Assembly (NCBI RefSeq): GCF_025519785.1
Contig: NZ_JAOPKZ010000008.1
Span: 55,392 to 119,391, forward strand
From: Staphylococcus marylandisciuri
Lineage (GTDB): Bacteria > Bacillota > Bacilli > Staphylococcales > Staphylococcaceae
Length of the DNA: 64,000 nt
Reading direction: 5' to 3'
Shown here: positions 42,372-51,816 of the stretch, one piece after another
How the letters are laid out: the number at the start of each line of letters is the position of its first letter
Position numbering within the stretch: position 1 is the stretch's first letter
Notes under the pieces: model-generated
Told to the model about the DNA's origin: nothing
What the model saw: only the letters and a program-made list of their open reading frames with translations
Database searches by the model: none
Position numbers and translations under genes: made by a program

Positions 42372-42836
42372 TTACTCCTCTCCAAGATTCGCATCTTTCA
42401 CGATGAAATCTATTAAGTTATCGCATGATGATTGTACCATGTTATAAACCTCTTCAAAGTTATTGTGATAGAAAGGGTCTGGTACATCTGTCTCTTCCAT
42501 CTTACTAAATTCTAAGAGTTTAAACAATTGACCTGATAGATGGGGATTAATTTGTTGAATATTATTCACGTTACTTTGATCCATAGCAATGATGTAATCA
42601 AAGTCATCATCTTTAGTGAATAATTCACTAATTATACCTTCATACGGAATATTGTGTTCGTTAAGTATTTGCTGTGTGCCTTCATGTGGGGTTTCACCTA
42701 AATTCCATTTGCCCGTGCCTCTAGATTCGACCTTAATATCACTGATACCTCGGTCTTTAAGACGCTGACGCATGATTGCTTCAGCCATAGGTGACCGACA
42801 AATATTTCCTAGACAAACGAACGCTACTGTAATCAT
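42372..42836 (-). CDS. ptpA: Low molecular weight protein-tyrosine phosphatase
   Basis: 154 residues. The P-loop VCLGNICRSPMAEA near the N terminus holds the nucleophilic Cys of the CX4CR-S form (CLGNICRS). The general acid Asp lies in EETDVPDPFYHNN. In S. aureus PtpA is secreted and affects survival in macrophages, but this gene has no signal peptide. ATG 42836; ribosome site AGGAGG. Confidence 0.93.
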   Translation of the reverse strand: MITVAFVCLGNICRSPMAEAIMRQRLKDRGISDIKVESRGTGKWNLGETPHEGTQQILNEHNIPYEGIISELFTKDDDFDYIIAMDQSNVNNIQQINPHLSGQLFKLLEFSKMEETDVPDPFYHNNFEEVYNMVQSSCDNLIDFIVKDANLGEE

Positions 42837-42968
42837 GTTATACCTCCTGAAAGTTAGTCATAAAATCATTTTATATGTTTTTATGCTTTTTCTAAAGTAG
42901 AATTTATTTGAAGTTTAATAACGTTAAAATATTTGATAGAATGTTGGGATAAAGAGGTGAAAAAGATA

Positions 42969-43169
42969 ATGTCAACAAATAAAGAAATGATTGAAGAAAT
43001 TAGACAAAAATTAAATGTGGTAAATCAAAGTTTAATAGATCCTGATAAATTTGAAAATGCCGATCAAGAAGAAATTAAAGATATTTATAATTATGTTTCG
43101 ATGAAAGATTCATTTACTCCTAGTGAAACTGCTGCAATTGCAGACTCATTAGGCCAACTTAGAGATTAG
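42969..43169 (+). CDS. DUF1128 family small protein
   Basis: 66 residues, MSTNKEMIEEIRQKLNVVNQ, then PDKFENADQEEIKDIYNYVS and FTPSETAAIADSLGQLR. Acidic, helical, cytoplasmic, function unknown. The frame opens at 42933, but ATG 42969 has AAGAGGTG upstream and matches homologues in length. It lies 23 bases before ampS and is probably co-transcribed. Confidence 0.82.
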   Translation: MSTNKEMIEEIRQKLNVVNQSLIDPDKFENADQEEIKDIYNYVSMKDSFTPSETAAIADSLGQLRD

Positions 43170-43192
43170 AGTTAAAGAGGGGATGATGTTCC

Positions 43193-44428
43193 ATGTCTAA
43201 ATTAAACGATAAGCTAAAGCAATATGCCAAATTATTAGTAGAAGTAGGAATGAACGTTCAAGAAGGGCAACCTGTTTTTATCCGTTCTAGTGTTGACGCT
43301 TTAGAGCTTACTCATGAAATTGTAGCTGCTGCTTATAGCAGAGGTGCATCTGACGTAAGAGTTAATTATAGCGATGACACGCTCTCTCGTCTTCGCTTTG
43401 AAAATGAATCAGTTGACTATTTTAAAGAAAATGCTATTAAACAATATGACGTGGACGCACGTATGGATTATTTAAAGCGCAATGCTGCTAATTTAGCGCT
43501 TATTACTCAAGATCCTGATTTATTAAATGGTATAGATAATGATAAATTAGCTAATTACCAACGCGAATATGGAAAAGCCTATAAAGGTTATATGGAAGCC
43601 ACACAGAAGAATGAATTTCCGTGGTGTGTCGCCGCTTATCCATCTAAAGCGTGGGCGCAACGTGTTTATCCTGAGTTAGGATTGGAAGAAGCCTACGCGA
43701 AATTTATAGATGAAGTGTTAGAAATTGTTAGAGTAGACGGTAACGACCCAATTAGTAATTGGCAAGAGCATACTCAGAATTTACGTTACCATGCTGAAAA
43801 GTTACAGAAACAGAATTTAACAGCACTTCACTATCAATCTGAAGGTACTGATTTAACTATCGGTTTACCTGACAATCATATTTGGGTTGACGCTACAAGT
43901 TATACTTCTAAAGGCCAAGCTTTCGTGGCCAACATCCCTACAGAAGAGGTGTTCACTGCTCCTCACCGCCTGAAAGTAGATGGTTACGTTACTAATAAAT
44001 TACCATTAAGCTATAATGGCAATATTATAGATGGCTTCACCTTAACTTTCAAAGATGGTGAAGTAATCGATTATAAAGCGCAACAAGGGGAAGCAGTACT
44101 TAAAGATTTGCTTGAAACTGACGAGGGAGCTAAACGTCTAGGTGAAGTTGCGTTAGTGCCCGATGATTCACCTATATCGAACCGCAATACTGTGTTTTAC
44201 AACACTCTATTTGATGAGAATGCATCATGTCACATTGCCTTAGGGTCTGCTTATGGATTTAATATCGAAGGTGGAACTGAGATGACCAATCAAGAGAAAG
44301 TAGAAAGCGGTCTGAACGATTCATTAGTGCATGTTGACTTTATGATCGGTAGTTCTGATTTAACTATAACGGGCATAACTCAAGAGGGTGAAGAGCTTCC
44401 TATCTTTAAAAAAGGTAACTGGGCGTAG
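43193..44428 (+). CDS. ampS: Aminopeptidase, M29 (AmpS) family
   Basis: 411 residues, normal for thermophilic-type (M29) metallo-aminopeptidases. The metal ligands lie in the C-terminal half: [27 protein letters not shown] and [18 protein letters not shown]. Removes N-terminal residues from peptides in the cytoplasm. ATG 43193 with GAGGGGATG. No intrinsic terminator is seen before family A copy 12. Confidence 0.93.
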   Translation: MSKLNDKLKQYAKLLVEVGMNVQEGQPVFIRSSVDALELTHEIVAAAYSRGASDVRVNYSDDTLSRLRFENESVDYFKENAIKQYDVDARMDYLKRNAANLALITQDPDLLNGIDNDKLANYQREYGKAYKGYMEATQKNEFPWCVAAYPSKAWAQRVYPELGLEEAYAKFIDEVLEIVRVDGNDPISNWQEHTQNLRYHAEKLQKQNLTALHYQSEGTDLTIGLPDNHIWVDATSYTSKGQAFVANIPTEEVFTAPHRLKVDGYVTNKLPLSYNGNIIDGFTLTFKDGEVIDYKAQQGEAVLKDLLETDEGAKRLGEVALVPDDSPISNRNTVFYNTLFDENASCHIALGSAYGFNIEGGTEMTNQEKVESGLNDSLVHVDFMIGSSDLTITGITQEGEELPIFKKGNWA

Positions 44429-44482
44429 AATCTATTTAAAATAGAAGAAGCCTTTAAAATTTATATAATTTCATAGATACTC

Positions 44483-44599
44483 GGAGCGGGACAGAAATCT
44501 AATTTGAATATAAAGATTTCGTAGTCCCGCCCCGGCAAGGATGACTAGAATTGAAAAAAGCTTGATACAAGCGCGTTTTCAAATCAGTCATCTACTGCC
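44483..44599 (+). repeat. Family A repeat, copy 12 (long form)
   Basis: Complete copy with GCGCGTTTTC in hairpin 2 and AATATAAAG in the loop of hairpin 1. It is followed by a TGGGA hairpin whose end lies only 6 bases from the next ribosome site. Confidence 0.9.
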
Positions 44600-44613
44600 A
44601 GAATGCTGAAAAA

Positions 44614-44641
44614 GGCTGAGACATTAGATTATGTCCCAGCC
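44614..44641 (+). repeat. TGGGA hairpin in front of the thioesterase gene
   Basis: GGCTGAGACAT pairs with ATGTCCCAGCC across a TAGATT loop (one A-C mismatch). The ribosome site AAGGGAA starts at 44648, so the hairpin sits directly upstream of translation start signals. Confidence 0.7.
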
Positions 44642-44660
44642 TTATAGAAGGGAATATTAT

Positions 44661-45182
44661 ATGGAAAATAGAAAAGTTAAAACGATGGCTGAAAGTAAAA
44701 GTGTTAAAAATAGACAAGTATACCCACAAGATACAAATCACATGCAAACTTTATTTGGTGGTACTTTGATGGCGAACATTGATGAAATAGCAGCAATTAC
44801 TGCGATGCGCCATAGCAATGCTATTGTGGTTACTGCTTCTACAGACTCAGTAGACTTTCTTAAACCCATTAAGACGGGTGATATTCTGACGTATGAGGCT
44901 ATGGTCTCCTATGCGGGTTCTTCTTCTATGGAAGTATGTATACAAATTATTATGGAAGATATTCTAAAAGGAGAACGTCATTTAGCAGCACTTAGTTTCT
45001 TAACATTTGTCGCCCTAGGAGAAGATGGTAAGCCTACTGAAATACCGGATGTAGTACCTGAAACTGAAATAGAAAAATGGTTTCATGAAACTGCAGTTGC
45101 AAGGGTGAAGAGAAGAAAGGAAAGACGTAAAGAGAGTAAAGAAACAATTGAATTTCTGTCTAAGACTTTAAACGTCGAATAA
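44661..45182 (+). CDS. Acyl-CoA thioesterase, hotdog fold
   Basis: 173 residues, YciA/BFIT-like. N-terminal NHMQTLFGGTLMANIDEIAA is the active-site helix with a conserved Asp. ASTDSVDFLKPIKTGDILTY and the ending of the fold LAALSFLTFVALGEDGKP are typical. It would hydrolyse acyl-CoA; chain preference is not readable. The frame is open back to 44631 in the repeat. ATG 44661 is chosen for AAGGGAA 6 bases upstream; ATG 44685 is an alternative. Confidence 0.85.
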   Translation: MENRKVKTMAESKSVKNRQVYPQDTNHMQTLFGGTLMANIDEIAAITAMRHSNAIVVTASTDSVDFLKPIKTGDILTYEAMVSYAGSSSMEVCIQIIMEDILKGERHLAALSFLTFVALGEDGKPTEIPDVVPETEIEKWFHETAVARVKRRKERRKESKETIEFLSKTLNVE

Positions 45183-45189
45183 TTTTTTT

Positions 45190-45239
45190 AAAGAGCGAGT
45201 TATCCTAAACGTGTCACTTAATAGGATACTCGCTCTTTA
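45190..45239. terminator. Bidirectional terminator
   Basis: TAAAGAGCGAGTTATCCTA pairs with TAGGATACTCGCTCTTTA (one bulged T), with T-rich flanks on both strands. It lies between the convergent thioesterase and radical-SAM genes. Confidence 0.88.
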
Positions 45240-45253
45240 GTCAATGTATGAAG

Positions 45254-46402
45254 TTACATGTTGTATTTGTGATGCATCAAGCGTTCGTTGTATTTGAAAT
45301 CAGTCTGAGGATAGTACGTATCTTTCACTAGAATATTAGGTCCTAAACATTTAAATAGGGGACAATGGCAATTCAATGATTGAGCAGAAGCGGAGGCTAA
45401 CCAGTGGTCAAATACTTGAGTTAACTTGTCTTTTTGAATATTTGAAAGCGTGCCATTATCATCACCAAAGTCAGTGACGATCACATCGCCAGTAAAGACA
45501 TTTACGTTTAAGCGGTTACGGCCGTCTGGATCATTTCTCATTGTAACGTTTTTAGCATTTCTAAGTTGTTGTAGTAGTTCCTGATCGCTGGCATCATCAA
45601 TACATGGATAGAAAGGTAGCGTACCAAACAACATCCAAGTTTCAGGATCACGTATTTCAAGTAAATAGCGAATAGCGTCTTTCATTTCATTTAAAGAGAG
45701 GACGTTTAACTTACTAGCAAAGTCAACTGGATACATAGGATGGATTTCATGACGGCTGCATTTCATATCATGGACTATCTCGTTATGAATTTTACTTAAG
45801 TAGGGTGTCGTACTTTGATTAAGCATCGTCTCCGCGGAGATAAACATGCCTTGGTGTGATAATGTGGCAGCATTCTCTAACATTTGTTGATATAGTTTCA
45901 GCTTGGCTTTCAGAGGTGGTTGCTTTTTCATAGCGCCAAAGCCAACATCGGTAAACTCTTGAATTGTGCCCCAATTGTGCGAGATATGCATGACATCTAT
46001 ATATTCAGCAATGTCAAGGTATCGATCCAGTGGTAAAGTGAGGTTCGAATTCATTTGAACGTATATACCACGATCATAAGCATATTTTAACAATGGTTTA
46101 ACGATGTTCTTTATTGATTTCTTAGAAAACATAGGCTCGCCACCAGTGATAGACATGGTCGTGAGATTAGGTACTTCATCCAACCGACGATAAATTAAAT
46201 CCATGGGTAGCGATTCAGGGTCTTTGGTTTGCAGCGTATATCCTACTGCACAGTGACTACAGCGCATATTACACAAGTTAGTTGTAGTGAACTCTATATT
46301 ACTCAATGTGAGCGCACCATGTTGTTCAATATCGTTGTACGCTTCCCAAGGGTCAAAATCTATCGATACGGGTTGCTTTTGATTGACGGCAAATAACGTC
46401 AT
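45254..46402 (-). CDS. Radical SAM / CxCxxxxC protein, YfkAB type
   Basis: 382 residues. Radical-SAM cluster motif CNMRCSHC at Cys44, Cys48 and Cys51, followed by the SAM-binding ITGGEP. A second cysteine motif near the C terminus, CHCPLFKCLGPN, is the CxCxxxxC that names the family. YfkAB-type proteins are widespread in Firmicutes and the reaction is unknown; auxiliary clusters and peptide or cofactor modification are possible. Start ATG 46402, ribosome site GAAGG. Confidence 0.88.
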   Translation of the reverse strand: MTLFAVNQKQPVSIDFDPWEAYNDIEQHGALTLSNIEFTTTNLCNMRCSHCAVGYTLQTKDPESLPMDLIYRRLDEVPNLTTMSITGGEPMFSKKSIKNIVKPLLKYAYDRGIYVQMNSNLTLPLDRYLDIAEYIDVMHISHNWGTIQEFTDVGFGAMKKQPPLKAKLKLYQQMLENAATLSHQGMFISAETMLNQSTTPYLSKIHNEIVHDMKCSRHEIHPMYPVDFASKLNVLSLNEMKDAIRYLLEIRDPETWMLFGTLPFYPCIDDASDQELLQQLRNAKNVTMRNDPDGRNRLNVNVFTGDVIVTDFGDDNGTLSNIQKDKLTQVFDHWLASASAQSLNCHCPLFKCLGPNILVKDTYYPQTDFKYNERLMHHKYNM

Positions 46403-46726
46403 GTTAAACCTTCTTTCTCATGTAATCTCTCTTTTATAATACTAGAGACGAAATTTTCTTGTTTAAGTCCCTTGATGCATTATAACTTAAATCTTTATCT
46501 ATAATTTAAAGCTAACTTAACGATTTAAAGTAGTATATGTAAACTTTAAGGACCTTAGATAGCATAACAGTTTGTTATTAAATAGTGAAGCGAGTAAAAT
46601 TTTAGTTCAGATTCCACATTTAAAACTTCAGTGAGATAGAGGTAGAAGATAGAGCTATGACAACTACTTCAAAAAATGACATGTTATGATAAAATGAATA
46701 CATCTATATAAAGGAGTTAATGTAGA
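46403..46726. other. Divergent promoter region
   Basis: 324 bases between the radical-SAM gene (minus) and the SE1561-type gene (plus). It contains TATTATAAAA on the minus strand near 46430-46440 and TATGAT on the plus strand at 46685-46690 as possible -10 elements. No repeat and no other gene seen. Confidence 0.45.
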
Positions 46727-46888
46727 ATGGACGACAATCAAACTATTGAGCAGATTAAAGCAAGATTAGAGAAATTTCTAGCGGACATCGACCGTGTTGA
46801 TCCTGATAGTGTCAATGTTGAGGATATTGACGAATGGATTGGTCTGTTAGATCAATTAGAGGAAAAGGTTAAATCTGTTAGTAAATAA
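46727..46888 (+). CDS. SE1561 family small protein
   Basis: 53 residues: MDDNQTIEQIKARLEKFLAD at the start, an acidic middle (DPDSVNVEDIDEWIGLLDQL) and a KSVSK end. Highly acidic and helical; no known function. It resembles the short staphylococcal SE1561 family. ATG 46727 with AAGGAG 10 bases before it. The clear ribosome site, codon pattern and acidic composition support a real gene despite its size. Confidence 0.75.
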   Translation: MDDNQTIEQIKARLEKFLADIDRVDPDSVNVEDIDEWIGLLDQLEEKVKSVSK

Positions 46889-46923
46889 CAAGAAAATGTT
46901 CTGGTATCTGTGTAAACTTAGAC

Positions 46924-46949
46924 GTTTAATCTTTCTTTCAAACGGTTAT
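46924..46949 (+). promoter_or_regulatory. Probable SigB promoter of the DJ-1-like gene
   Basis: GTTTAA (46924-46929), a 14-base spacer, and GGTTAT (46944-46949) match the SigB consensus GTTTAA-N12-15-GGGTAT at 11 of 12 positions. Alternatively TATAAT at 46960-46965 could serve SigA with TTTCAA at 46936-46941. The Bacillus homologue YfkM (GSP18) is a SigB-type general stress gene, which supports the call. Confidence 0.6.
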
Positions 46950-46986
46950 GATAGTTATATATAATTAAGAGAAAGGTGATGTCGTA

Positions 46987-47505
46987 ATGGCTAAAAAAGT
47001 AGCAATTATTGCAACAGATGAATTTGAAGATGTTGAATTAACTAGCCCGAAAGAAGCTATTGAAGAAGCTGGTCACGAAACAGAAGTAATTGGATTCGAA
47101 GCGGCGAGTGAAATAGTTGGTAAACACGGTACTAAAGTAACTGTCGACCGCGGCATTAGTGAAGCTAAAGCAGAGAAATATGACGCATTGTTGATACCTG
47201 GTGGATTCTCACCTGACCACTTAAGAGGTGACTCTGAACAACGTTTTGGTGCATTTGCTAAATACTTTACAACGAATGATGTACCAGCATTCGCTATCTG
47301 TCATGGCCCTCAAATATTAATTGATACTGATGATTTAGAAGGTCGTACACTTACTGCAGTATTAAACGTACGTAAAGATTTATCTAATGCAGGTGCGCAA
47401 GTTGTTGACGAATCTGTTGTAGTAGATAATAATATTGTGACGAGTCGTACACCTGACGATTTAGATGACTTCAATAAAGCGATTGTTGATCAGTTAAACG
47501 ATTAA
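46987..47505 (+). CDS. DJ-1/PfpI family protein, general-stress type
   Basis: 172 residues, one class I glutamine-amidotransferase-like domain. The nucleophile elbow [11 protein letters not shown] contains the conserved Cys; Glu in TDEFEDVEL near residue 12-18 and [14 protein letters not shown] complete the active site. Homologues include B. subtilis YfkM/GSP18; possible roles are protein deglycation, chaperone or peptidase, none proven here. ATG 46987 with GAAAGGTG. Confidence 0.9.
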   Translation: MAKKVAIIATDEFEDVELTSPKEAIEEAGHETEVIGFEAASEIVGKHGTKVTVDRGISEAKAEKYDALLIPGGFSPDHLRGDSEQRFGAFAKYFTTNDVPAFAICHGPQILIDTDDLEGRTLTAVLNVRKDLSNAGAQVVDESVVVDNNIVTSRTPDDLDDFNKAIVDQLND

Positions 47506-47589
47506 TTTTAACCGTTAAAGTTACGTATATTAACTTTTAAAATGATATATGCTTTTCCTTAAATTTTTAAATATTAAGTTATAGAATTT

Positions 47590-47716
47590 AAGCCAGCACT
47601 GGGTACTCTCGTTCTACAGAGGATATGTTTAACTTGTGTTTAGTGGAATGACGATTTATTTATTGTCGTTTCGTTGTTTCGCTATGACAAGCAGAACAGG
47701 TGCTGGCTTTTTTTTG
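47590..47716 (+). ncRNA. Candidate structured small RNA
   Basis: A nested set of stems with no coding frame. AAGCCAGCAC (47590-47599) pairs with GTGCTGGCTT (47700-47709). Inside, GTTCT pairs with AGAAC, CTTGT with ACAAG, and GGAATGACGAT with ATTGTCGTTTC (11 pairs, three G-U). Eight T follow the outer stem, as in an intrinsic terminator. Either a small RNA or an unusually elaborate terminator of the DJ-1-like gene. The length of about 127 nt is typical for staphylococcal small RNAs; I cannot match it to a named one. Confidence 0.55.
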
Positions 47717-48200
47717 CAACTGATAAAATGGGAGGTGTTGAGCGTTACACTCATTTAATTGATATCAGTGTAACGTTTCTATCACGCTGACTAGAGTTTT
47801 ATAAGTAGTTTAGCACCATAGTTAATTTTAGATAGCTACTGCGTTTATCTACATCTCTTTATGAGGGAGCGGGACAGAAATCTTTTTATTCAAATTAGAT
47901 TTCTGTCCCGCTCCCAAGCTTTCTTGCTAAGTTTTTTTAATTTTAAACATTAAACTAAAATGAATTGTTACTTCAGTAACGGCACTAAATCATCATTACG
48001 TTCTAAATCTAAGAGAACTTATATTGAAGTTTGTTGACGAACTTTTTAACTTCTACTGCATTAAACTTAATGCAGAACTGCTAGGGTATAATCTTTTAAC
48101 TACACCCTAGGACTGATTTTTTGAATAAATAGTAGATAAAGATTTAAAGTGTTGCTAAACTCACATATAATAGTAAGAGAAATAAAAAGGGAGCTAGCGC
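47717..48200. other. Intergenic region upstream of sgtB
   Basis: Holds family A copy 13 and a hairpin CTAGGGT/ACCCTAG (48081-48110) followed by GACTGATTTTTT. TATAAT at 48166-48171 with TTTAAA at 48143-48148 (17-base spacer) is a possible sgtB promoter. VraR control is expected from S. aureus but I cannot point to its site. Confidence 0.5.
47865..47915. repeat. Family A repeat, copy 13 (short palindrome)
   Basis: Identical arms and loop to copy 11. The only palindromic copy between two genes of the same direction; it lies about 150 bases after the candidate small RNA. Confidence 0.92.
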
Positions 48201-49010
48201 ATGAAAAGAAGCGACAGACTAAAACCAAATCACACAGCTAAATCTAAGCAAGAGACACCAGAATATAATACTTACTATCAACCTATTGGGAAGCCGAAAA
48301 GAAAGAAAAAAGGGAAGGGCTTAATACTAACAGTTCTCTTAACTTTAACTCTAATTTGCTGCCTATTTGTAGGTTTGATGTATTACTTATCTTTATCAGC
48401 TAATGTGGATGATTTGAAATCTATTGAAGACAAGCATACCTACGTTGCTGCTAAAGACATGCCTGAGTATACGAAGGGTGCTTTTATTGCTATGGAAGAT
48501 GAACGTTTCTATTCTCATCATGGCTTTGATATCAAGGGTATGTCGAGGGCATTATTCTCCACACTCGGTGATCATAACGTTCAAGGTGGCAGCACTATAA
48601 CCCAACAAGTAGTTAAAAATTACTATTACGATAACGAACGTTCCTTCACTCGTAAAGTTAAAGAACTGTGCGTAGCTCATAGAGTGGAGAAAACGTATAG
48701 TAAAGATGAGATTTTAAGTTTTTATATCAATAATATCTATTTTGGCGACGACAAGTATACGATTGAAAGTGCTGCTAATCATTACTTCGGCACTACAACC
48801 GATGTTAATAATGCTAATTTGCCTAAGATAACGGTATTACAAAGTGCTATTCTTGCTTCTAAGATAAATGCTCCTAGTGTATATAACATTAATGATATGA
48901 GTGATAATTTCAAGAATAGAGTTAAAGTTAATCTAGAAAAAATGAAACAACAAAATTATATTTCAGATAATCAATATGAAGAAGCTTTACAGCAATTAGG
49001 TGTAAGTTAG
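48201..49010 (+). CDS. sgtB: Monofunctional peptidoglycan glycosyltransferase
   Basis: 269 residues, GT51 family. A basic cytoplasmic tail (residues 1-40), one membrane anchor (41-62) and the external glycosyltransferase domain. The catalytic Glu99 is in [29 protein letters not shown] and the second-Glu region [20 protein letters not shown] follow. It polymerises lipid II into glycan strands and in S. aureus is part of the VraSR regulon. ATG 48201 with GGGAGC. Terminator downstream. Confidence 0.95.
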   Translation: MKRSDRLKPNHTAKSKQETPEYNTYYQPIGKPKRKKKGKGLILTVLLTLTLICCLFVGLMYYLSLSANVDDLKSIEDKHTYVAAKDMPEYTKGAFIAMEDERFYSHHGFDIKGMSRALFSTLGDHNVQGGSTITQQVVKNYYYDNERSFTRKVKELCVAHRVEKTYSKDEILSFYINNIYFGDDKYTIESAANHYFGTTTDVNNANLPKITVLQSAILASKINAPSVYNINDMSDNFKNRVKVNLEKMKQQNYISDNQYEEALQQLGVS

Positions 49011-49034
49011 TCTGTCTCATATGTTGAACCGAAC

Positions 49035-49092
49035 AACAGTTTAAATTATCAGAGTTTAGATAAAGAGCCTGGTAACTTTAAACTGTTTTTAT
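49035..49092 (+). terminator. Terminator after sgtB
   Basis: AACAGTTTAAA (49035-49045) pairs with TTTAAACTGTT (49077-49087), followed by TTTATT. Confidence 0.75.
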
Positions 49093-49149
49093 TCTATTTA
49101 ATTTCATTTCGTGTTGCATTAAGTTATTCTTAAAAGTGGAGTGATATGC

Positions 49150-49968
49150 ATGCCTAAGATTACGAAAATTGAAGTACAAAAGAATAATAACGAGCGCTTC
49201 AATCTGTATCTCAATGGAGAGTTTGAGATGGGGATTGATATCAATACGCTAGCGCATTTTAATTTGAAAAAAGATCAAAGTCTGAGCCCTAGCGAAATGG
49301 CAAACATTCAAGAGTATGAGCAATACAGACAGGCAATCAATAGTGCTATTACGTATATCTCATATCGTAAGCGATCTGAAAGAGAAGTTGTGAAACATTT
49401 AGAAAAACATGATATAAATGAAAGTGTTATAGCAAAGGTCATTGACTTTTGTTATGAACAAAAGTTAATAGATCATGAAGATTATGCAGAGAGCTTAAAA
49501 AATACCATGATCCAAACTTCTGATAAAGGACCCGAAGTATATAAACAGAAGCTTTATCAAGCGGGTATAGAGAACAATATAATAGATGATTACGTTTTAA
49601 AATATGAAGAACAACAACCTTTAGAACAAGTCATTCAACTCGCTGAAAAGATCGAGCGCCAAAAAAAAGGACCGTCTACTAAAGTGAAGTCAAAAGTTAA
49701 GCAATCACTTGTTCAAAAAGGGTATACATTTGAAGTCATTGAGTTAGCATTTCAAGAGATGGATTTCTCTCAAGATGAAGCTGAAATTGATGAACTGTTA
49801 CAAAAAGAGTTAGAAAAGAGTTATGCTAAATATCAGAAGAAGTATGACGGATATCAATGTGTTATGAAGACAACTGAAGCTTTGATGAGAAAAGGCTATA
49901 GTTATGATAGAATTAAAAGAAAATTAGAAGAAAGTGGTATAGAGAATGACGCAGAAGAAATTGAGTGA
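49150..49968 (+). CDS. recX: Recombination regulator RecX
   Basis: 272 residues of tandem three-helix repeats that bind and limit RecA filaments. Repeat pieces: [59 protein letters not shown] and [20 protein letters not shown]. The frame opens at GTG 49141, but ATG 49150 ([10 protein letters not shown]) has GGAG at better spacing and gives the S. aureus length. The end overlaps yfhH by 23 bases. Confidence 0.93.
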   Translation: MPKITKIEVQKNNNERFNLYLNGEFEMGIDINTLAHFNLKKDQSLSPSEMANIQEYEQYRQAINSAITYISYRKRSEREVVKHLEKHDINESVIAKVIDFCYEQKLIDHEDYAESLKNTMIQTSDKGPEVYKQKLYQAGIENNIIDDYVLKYEEQQPLEQVIQLAEKIERQKKGPSTKVKSKVKQSLVQKGYTFEVIELAFQEMDFSQDEAEIDELLQKELEKSYAKYQKKYDGYQCVMKTTEALMRKGYSYDRIKRKLEESGIENDAEEIE

Positions 49969-50260
49969 GATGACTGAGCAGGAAATACGTCAGGAAATAC
50001 AAATGTATAAAGAAAAGATGCGTAAGGCTGAAATGAACGGTATCTACAACGAATATGATGTTTACGTTAATAAAACGATAATTGCAGAGAGTTATCTAGT
50101 AGATCAAGAAAAGATTCAGCTCGGACGAATTTATAAATTGAACGATGGAACTGAGGGATATTTTAAAATAGAACGTTTAAAAGGTGTCTTTGCTTGGGGA
50201 TATAGAATTAATAGTGATCAGCCTGAGGAAGGGTTACCTTTGGCATTATTAAATATTTAG
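49946..50260 (+). CDS. yfhH: YfhH family protein
   Basis: 104 residues, DUF1811. N-terminal helices ([20 protein letters not shown]) and a C-terminal SH3-like beta part ([20 protein letters not shown]). Function unknown. It lies next to recX in Bacillus as well. Starts inside the recX end, so translation is coupled. Confidence 0.85.
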   Translation: MTQKKLSEMTEQEIRQEIQMYKEKMRKAEMNGIYNEYDVYVNKTIIAESYLVDQEKIQLGRIYKLNDGTEGYFKIERLKGVFAWGYRINSDQPEEGLPLALLNI

Positions 50261-50274
50261 AAGGATGAAATAGG

Positions 50275-51807
50275 ATGGGTAGTTCGATAATCTTAAAGTT
50301 ACTTAATGTGACGCATTATTATAGAAATAAAAAACCGAAGAAATGGTATTTGCCTTTTAATTATGATGCTGAATCTATTGAATTAAACAATATTAGTTTA
50401 CATATATATGAAGGTGAATCATTAGGTATAATTGGAGAGCCAAACTCATCCAAGTCTTTGGTCGGTCGGATATTAGCGGGTGAGATCAAACCTGACAAAG
50501 GTAAATACATTCTACGCAGCGATCTTTATTATGCGGATATAGCTGATAAGCATTTACATACTGAAACGGTTGAAACGTATATCAAGCAACATGTTTTACT
50601 ATTTCCTGTTAAAGTAAACGATCATAAAGTTTCTCAAATCATGAGATACGCTCATTTAGAAGATAAAAAGGATACAACCGTTAGTGAGTTAAGTGACGCT
50701 CTGTATGCTCAGTTACTGTTCAGTATAGCAAGAACATGTCATGCGCAAGTGTTGATATTTAATAGAGTGATTCAGTCCCTTTCAGATAATTATTTCGAAG
50801 AGGCGATTAAACTCAGTAACGAGTACATCAATAATAACTTAACGATGATTATTATCGATGATGATCTAGAAAGAATACCGCAAGTTACCAATTACTTAGC
50901 GTGGATTTCGCACGGTCAATTGCGTAAAGAAGGTTCGATAAGGCAAGTCTTACCTTTATTCAAAGAACACGAATCAGATAGACGCTCTATCGTTACCCAA
51001 GAAGAGGAAGAGAACTTCGATCGTGATTGGAAAGAAAGCCGTACGCATATGCCTGAGCTTACATATAATTTTAAGCGTGTGGAGCGGTATAACCATGCTA
51101 AACCTCCCACAGTCATCACACGCTTTTGGACCATTCTTGTAGCGAGCATAATAGCCATGTTATTAATGATTGTCCTAATATTTGGCAATATGGGTAACAT
51201 GCCGGTTCCTACCAATACTGATCAAGCGACTATTCAGGATCAAAGCGAGCACGCTTATAAAGATAAACTTGCATATGGCCTTGTTCTAGATAAAAAAATA
51301 ACTATGCATGGATTAAAACATGCTTCGAATAGACAAGCACAACATTATAGTTTCTTGACGATTACTGGAGAGAGCCCAAATCATTATCGGGTCGAAGTTG
51401 ATGGCAAGAGTTATAGTATTGCTAAAAATGAAATACGTTATTTTGATCCGGGTGGTTTATATGAACAGCATAGTGGAGATAAACTTGCGAAATACATGAG
51501 TAAAAATTATAGTCATTACTATGAATTCTTTAATAGTCATTTACATCAACAACATCATAAAGTCACGGATTCATTAGTACCAGAGAAAGGGAAAGATAAC
51601 CGCTTTGTGGTACCGGTAACACAACAGCCGATTTCAATGATTTTTAATGATGAAAATAAACTTTCTGGATTTACTTTCCCAATGAAGAATGTGGAAAAAT
51701 TAAAATCTGATTATCACATAAGTAGTAAGATTTGGATTGCCAAATCAGGCGATGGGTATTACATCGCTGATATGAAGAATAAAAACTGGATATATATAGA
51801 ATTGTAG
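50275..51807 (+). CDS. TagH-like ABC protein with degenerate ATPase motifs
   Basis: 510 residues: an ABC domain (1-230), one membrane segment (283-304), and a soluble, probably external C-terminal domain (305-510). The architecture matches Bacillus TagH, the teichoic-acid exporter ATPase, rather than the short staphylococcal TarH. All catalytic motifs are altered. Walker A is GEPNSSKS (54-61) instead of GxxGxGKS. The signature region is ELSDALYAQ (138-146). Walker B is VLIFNRV with Asn163 for Asp and no catalytic Glu. The switch His is replaced in IIIDDDLER (192-200). It probably does not hydrolyse ATP. The permease partner follows 9 bases later. ATG 50275 with GAAGGATG. Confidence 0.8.
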   Translation: MGSSIILKLLNVTHYYRNKKPKKWYLPFNYDAESIELNNISLHIYEGESLGIIGEPNSSKSLVGRILAGEIKPDKGKYILRSDLYYADIADKHLHTETVETYIKQHVLLFPVKVNDHKVSQIMRYAHLEDKKDTTVSELSDALYAQLLFSIARTCHAQVLIFNRVIQSLSDNYFEEAIKLSNEYINNNLTMIIIDDDLERIPQVTNYLAWISHGQLRKEGSIRQVLPLFKEHESDRRSIVTQEEEENFDRDWKESRTHMPELTYNFKRVERYNHAKPPTVITRFWTILVASIIAMLLMIVLIFGNMGNMPVPTNTDQATIQDQSEHAYKDKLAYGLVLDKKITMHGLKHASNRQAQHYSFLTITGESPNHYRVEVDGKSYSIAKNEIRYFDPGGLYEQHSGDKLAKYMSKNYSHYYEFFNSHLHQQHHKVTDSLVPEKGKDNRFVVPVTQQPISMIFNDENKLSGFTFPMKNVEKLKSDYHISSKIWIAKSGDGYYIADMKNKNWIYIEL

Positions 51808-51816
51808 GTGCATTAA

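Noticed and set aside
47625..47648. SigB-like promoter (GTTTAA ... GGAATG) inside the RNA candidate
   Set aside because: The -10 part is poor (GGAATG) and no gene follows within a sensible distance.
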